Assembly: GCA_016936575.1 (NCBI GenBank)
Contig: JAFGXQ010000224.1
Location: forward strand, 1-47,648
DNA: 47,648 bases
Reading direction: 5' to 3'
From: Deltaproteobacteria bacterium
GTDB taxonomy: Bacteria; Myxococcota_A; Polyangia; JAAYKL01
Below are positions 45,841 through 47,648 of this stretch, piece after piece (the stretch's first letter is position 1; each line of letters starts with the position of its first letter). Both the position numbers and the translations under genes were made by a program. The notes under the pieces were generated by a model, which saw nothing but the letters and a program-made list of their open reading frames with translations, did not search any database and was not told the origin of the DNA.

Positions 45841-47648
45841 GTGATGACAGTGGAGTCGACGATATTTTCTACAGGACTGGCGGGGCTTGACCGGGTGCTG
45901 AAGGGTATCCTTTCCGGAGACAATCTCACTTTCCATGTCGACAGAGTTGATGAATACGCAGCATTCGTGGAACCGTTTTGCCGGGAGTCGCTGCAGCGGG
46001 GGCGTCATGTGGTGTATTTTCGATTTGGGTCTCATCCCGCACTGCTGCTCGCAGATACATCGGCCGAGGTGGTGGCGTTGTCTCCTGAAATCGGTTTCGA
46101 GCGATTCACGTATTTGATTCATCAGAAGATTGACGAGGTCGGGCCTGGGGCGTGCTACATTTTCGATTGTCTTTCATCGTTGGCGGCGAGCTGGTTTTCA
46201 GACCTGATGGTCGGTAATTTTTTTGCGCTGATTTGCCCGTATCTTCATGAAAATGATACGATAGCCTACTTCGCGTTTATTCGAGATGAACATTCATTTC
46301 ACGCGACCACGCCGATTGTGGAGCATGCACAGATATTGATAGATGTATTTCAACGGGAAAACCGGTTTTTCATTATTCCCAAGAAAGTGAAGCATCGGCA
46401 TTCCACTGCGATGTATATGCTGCATGAGCGGCGCGGAGATGATTTTACGCCCGTGGTTCACAGCTCTACCGTGACCACGACGATGCGAGACGTCAGTTGG
46501 TCGTGGCAGGATGCGGCCAGCTATCAGCGGGGGTTCTGGTCAAAAACGTTTTTACAGGTAGAGGAGTTGTTGAAAGCGGTGGAAGCGGGCAGGGCGACAC
46601 GGGAAGAGGTGAACGCATTTAAACCGCTGCTGCTGAAGATGATGATCAGTCGCAATCCCCGCGTGATTGAGCTGGCCGACAAGTACTTTGAAATTGAAGA
46701 TTTGCTGAGAATACGCGGTCGAATGTTGGCGACCGGACGTCTGGGCGGAAAATCGGTGGGAATGCTGCTGGCGCGGGCGATTTTAAAAAAAGATTTTTCG
46801 CGATACGCCGACGCCGTCGAGGAGCACGATTCGTTTTTTGTCGGCACAGACCTGTTTTGCACATATTTGGTTTCTGACGGAAGCTGGTGGATGCAGCAAC
46901 GGCGTCAGAGTGAGGAGGCGATGCTGCAGGGCGCCGAAGACGCGAGGCGCAGAATTCGCTCTGCGCAGTTTCCGGAACACATTCTCAAGCGTTTCTTCGA
47001 CATGTTGAATCATTTCGGTCAGGCGCCCATCATTGTGCGATCTTCCAGTTTGCTCGAAGATAATTTCGGAAATGCGTTTGCCGGAAAATACGATAGCGTA
47101 TTTCTACCGAATCAGGGAAATCCGGAACAGCGCATGGAAGCATTTGTTTCGGCGGTAAAAAAAGTGTTTGCGTCTACGTTGAGTCGGGAGGCGCTGCTGT
47201 ATCGAAAGAAAAGGGGTCTTCTCGAGCGCGATGAAGAGATGGGGTTATTGGTTCAACGGGTTTCCGGTTGCATGGACGGTTCGTTCTTTTATCCGCACAT
47301 GGCGGGAGTCGGGCTGTCGTTCAATCCGTACATATGGCATGAATCAATCAATCCGGAAGCGGGCATGGTGAGATTGGTTTTCGGTTTGGGAACTCGAGCC
47401 GTTGACAGGAGTGACGATGACTATACCCGATTGGTGGCGTTGAACGCACCGTTGCGACGAGCGGAGTTGGTTACTGGTGATCTGAATCGCTTTGCACAAC
47501 GGAAAGTGGATGTTCTCGATTTGGATGGCAACAGTCTGGGGTATTGCGATTTTGAAACCGTCGTGAAGCATTCGCAGAATCTGAAGATTCACTGGTTTGC
47601 ATCCCGTGATGCCGCGGTGGAGGAATTCGCCCGTCACAGAGGTCATCA
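45841..47648 (+). CDS. PEP-synthase/PPDK-like protein, partial
   Basis: The gene runs off the right edge; about 602 residues are visible. The N-terminus (STGLAGLDRVLKGILSGD) matches the start of KaiC/RecA-type ATPases, but where the Walker A Gly-Lys-Thr loop should follow, the protein reads NLTFHVDRVDEY. From about residue 390 the PEP/pyruvate dikinase ATP-grasp domain appears: APIIVRSSSLLEDNFGNAFAG and FGLGTRAVDR. GTG 45841 and ATG 45844 are both possible; the AGGGGA at 45826-45831 favours either. It is a family of dikinase-like proteins seen in delta-proteobacteria, from memory. A phosphotransfer or regulatory role is inferred. Confidence 0.8.
   Translation, partial: MMTVESTIFSTGLAGLDRVLKGILSGDNLTFHVDRVDEYAAFVEPFCRESLQRGRHVVYFRFGSHPALLLADTSAEVVALSPEIGFERFTYLIHQKIDEVGPGACYIFDCLSSLAASWFSDLMVGNFFALICPYLHENDTIAYFAFIRDEHSFHATTPIVEHAQILIDVFQRENRFFIIPKKVKHRHSTAMYMLHERRGDDFTPVVHSSTVTTTMRDVSWSWQDAASYQRGFWSKTFLQVEELLKAVEAGRATREEVNAFKPLLLKMMISRNPRVIELADKYFEIEDLLRIRGRMLATGRLGGKSVGMLLARAILKKDFSRYADAVEEHDSFFVGTDLFCTYLVSDGSWWMQQRRQSEEAMLQGAEDARRRIRSAQFPEHILKRFFDMLNHFGQAPIIVRSSSLLEDNFGNAFAGKYDSVFLPNQGNPEQRMEAFVSAVKKVFASTLSREALLYRKKRGLLERDEEMGLLVQRVSGCMDGSFFYPHMAGVGLSFNPYIWHESINPEAGMVRLVFGLGTRAVDRSDDDYTRLVALNAPLRRAELVTGDLNRFAQRKVDVLDLDGNSLGYCDFETVVKHSQNLKIHWFASRDAAVEEFARHRGH

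Overview
The window comes from a Gram-negative, flagellated (chemotactic) bacterium with moderate GC. An ABC-dependent capsule exporter, KdsD, PlsB, TruD, NADP-type GdhA and a classical che operon point to a proteobacterial or delta-proteobacterial-like lineage. This is inferred from gene families alone; no rRNA or tRNA is visible, so the assignment is tentative.

Region 1 (about 0.1-23.1 kb) is a surface-polysaccharide locus. The minus-strand rfbB-A-C-D operon makes dTDP-L-rhamnose. A plus-strand group follows (double-domain GT2, GT-B glycosyltransferase, small protein with a capsule-type C-terminal motif). Next is a visibly AT-richer island with three divergent PAPS-sulfotransferase-like genes, an unrecognised lipoprotein and a remnant of a fourth sulfotransferase (7.6-12.3 kb). 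Last is a minus-strand operon kdsD(kpsF)-lipoprotein-kpsM-kpsT-kpsE-kpsD ending in a 1512-residue protein with 14 tandem repeats, a rhamnan-synthesis (RgpF-like) domain and a HAD-type domain. Together the genes suggest a rhamnose-containing, possibly sulfated, capsule exported by a group-2-like system. PAPS synthesis genes and KpsC/KpsS are not in the window.

Region 2 (23.1-29.0 kb) is a 489-nt AT-rich gap, then housekeeping genes: plsB (minus), and truD, a possible 40-residue membrane peptide, a CoA-binding protein and a ZIP metal transporter (plus).

Region 3 (29.0-38.6 kb) is a minus-strand chemotaxis operon: STAS protein, cheY, cheA, Cache-HAMP-PAS chemoreceptor, cheW, cheR, cheB and a soluble chemoreceptor-derived protein. 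The last carries a CheZ-like D-x-x-x-Q motif. Both the receptor and the soluble protein end in CheR/CheB-tether-type pentapeptides. No separate cheZ, cheC or cheX is present.

Region 4 (38.9-47.6 kb, plus strand) holds a metallo-beta-lactamase-fold protein with two cyclic-nucleotide-binding domains, an alpha/beta hydrolase, a seven-TM sulfatase-superfamily protein with a MopE-like metal-binding insert, gdhA, and the 5' part of a PEP-synthase-like protein with a KaiC-like N-terminus that lacks its Walker A loop. The intergenic region between regions 3 and 4 has a near-consensus sigma-70 promoter and two near-identical CTCTCGARAGAG palindromes 231 bp apart, one in each divergent leader.
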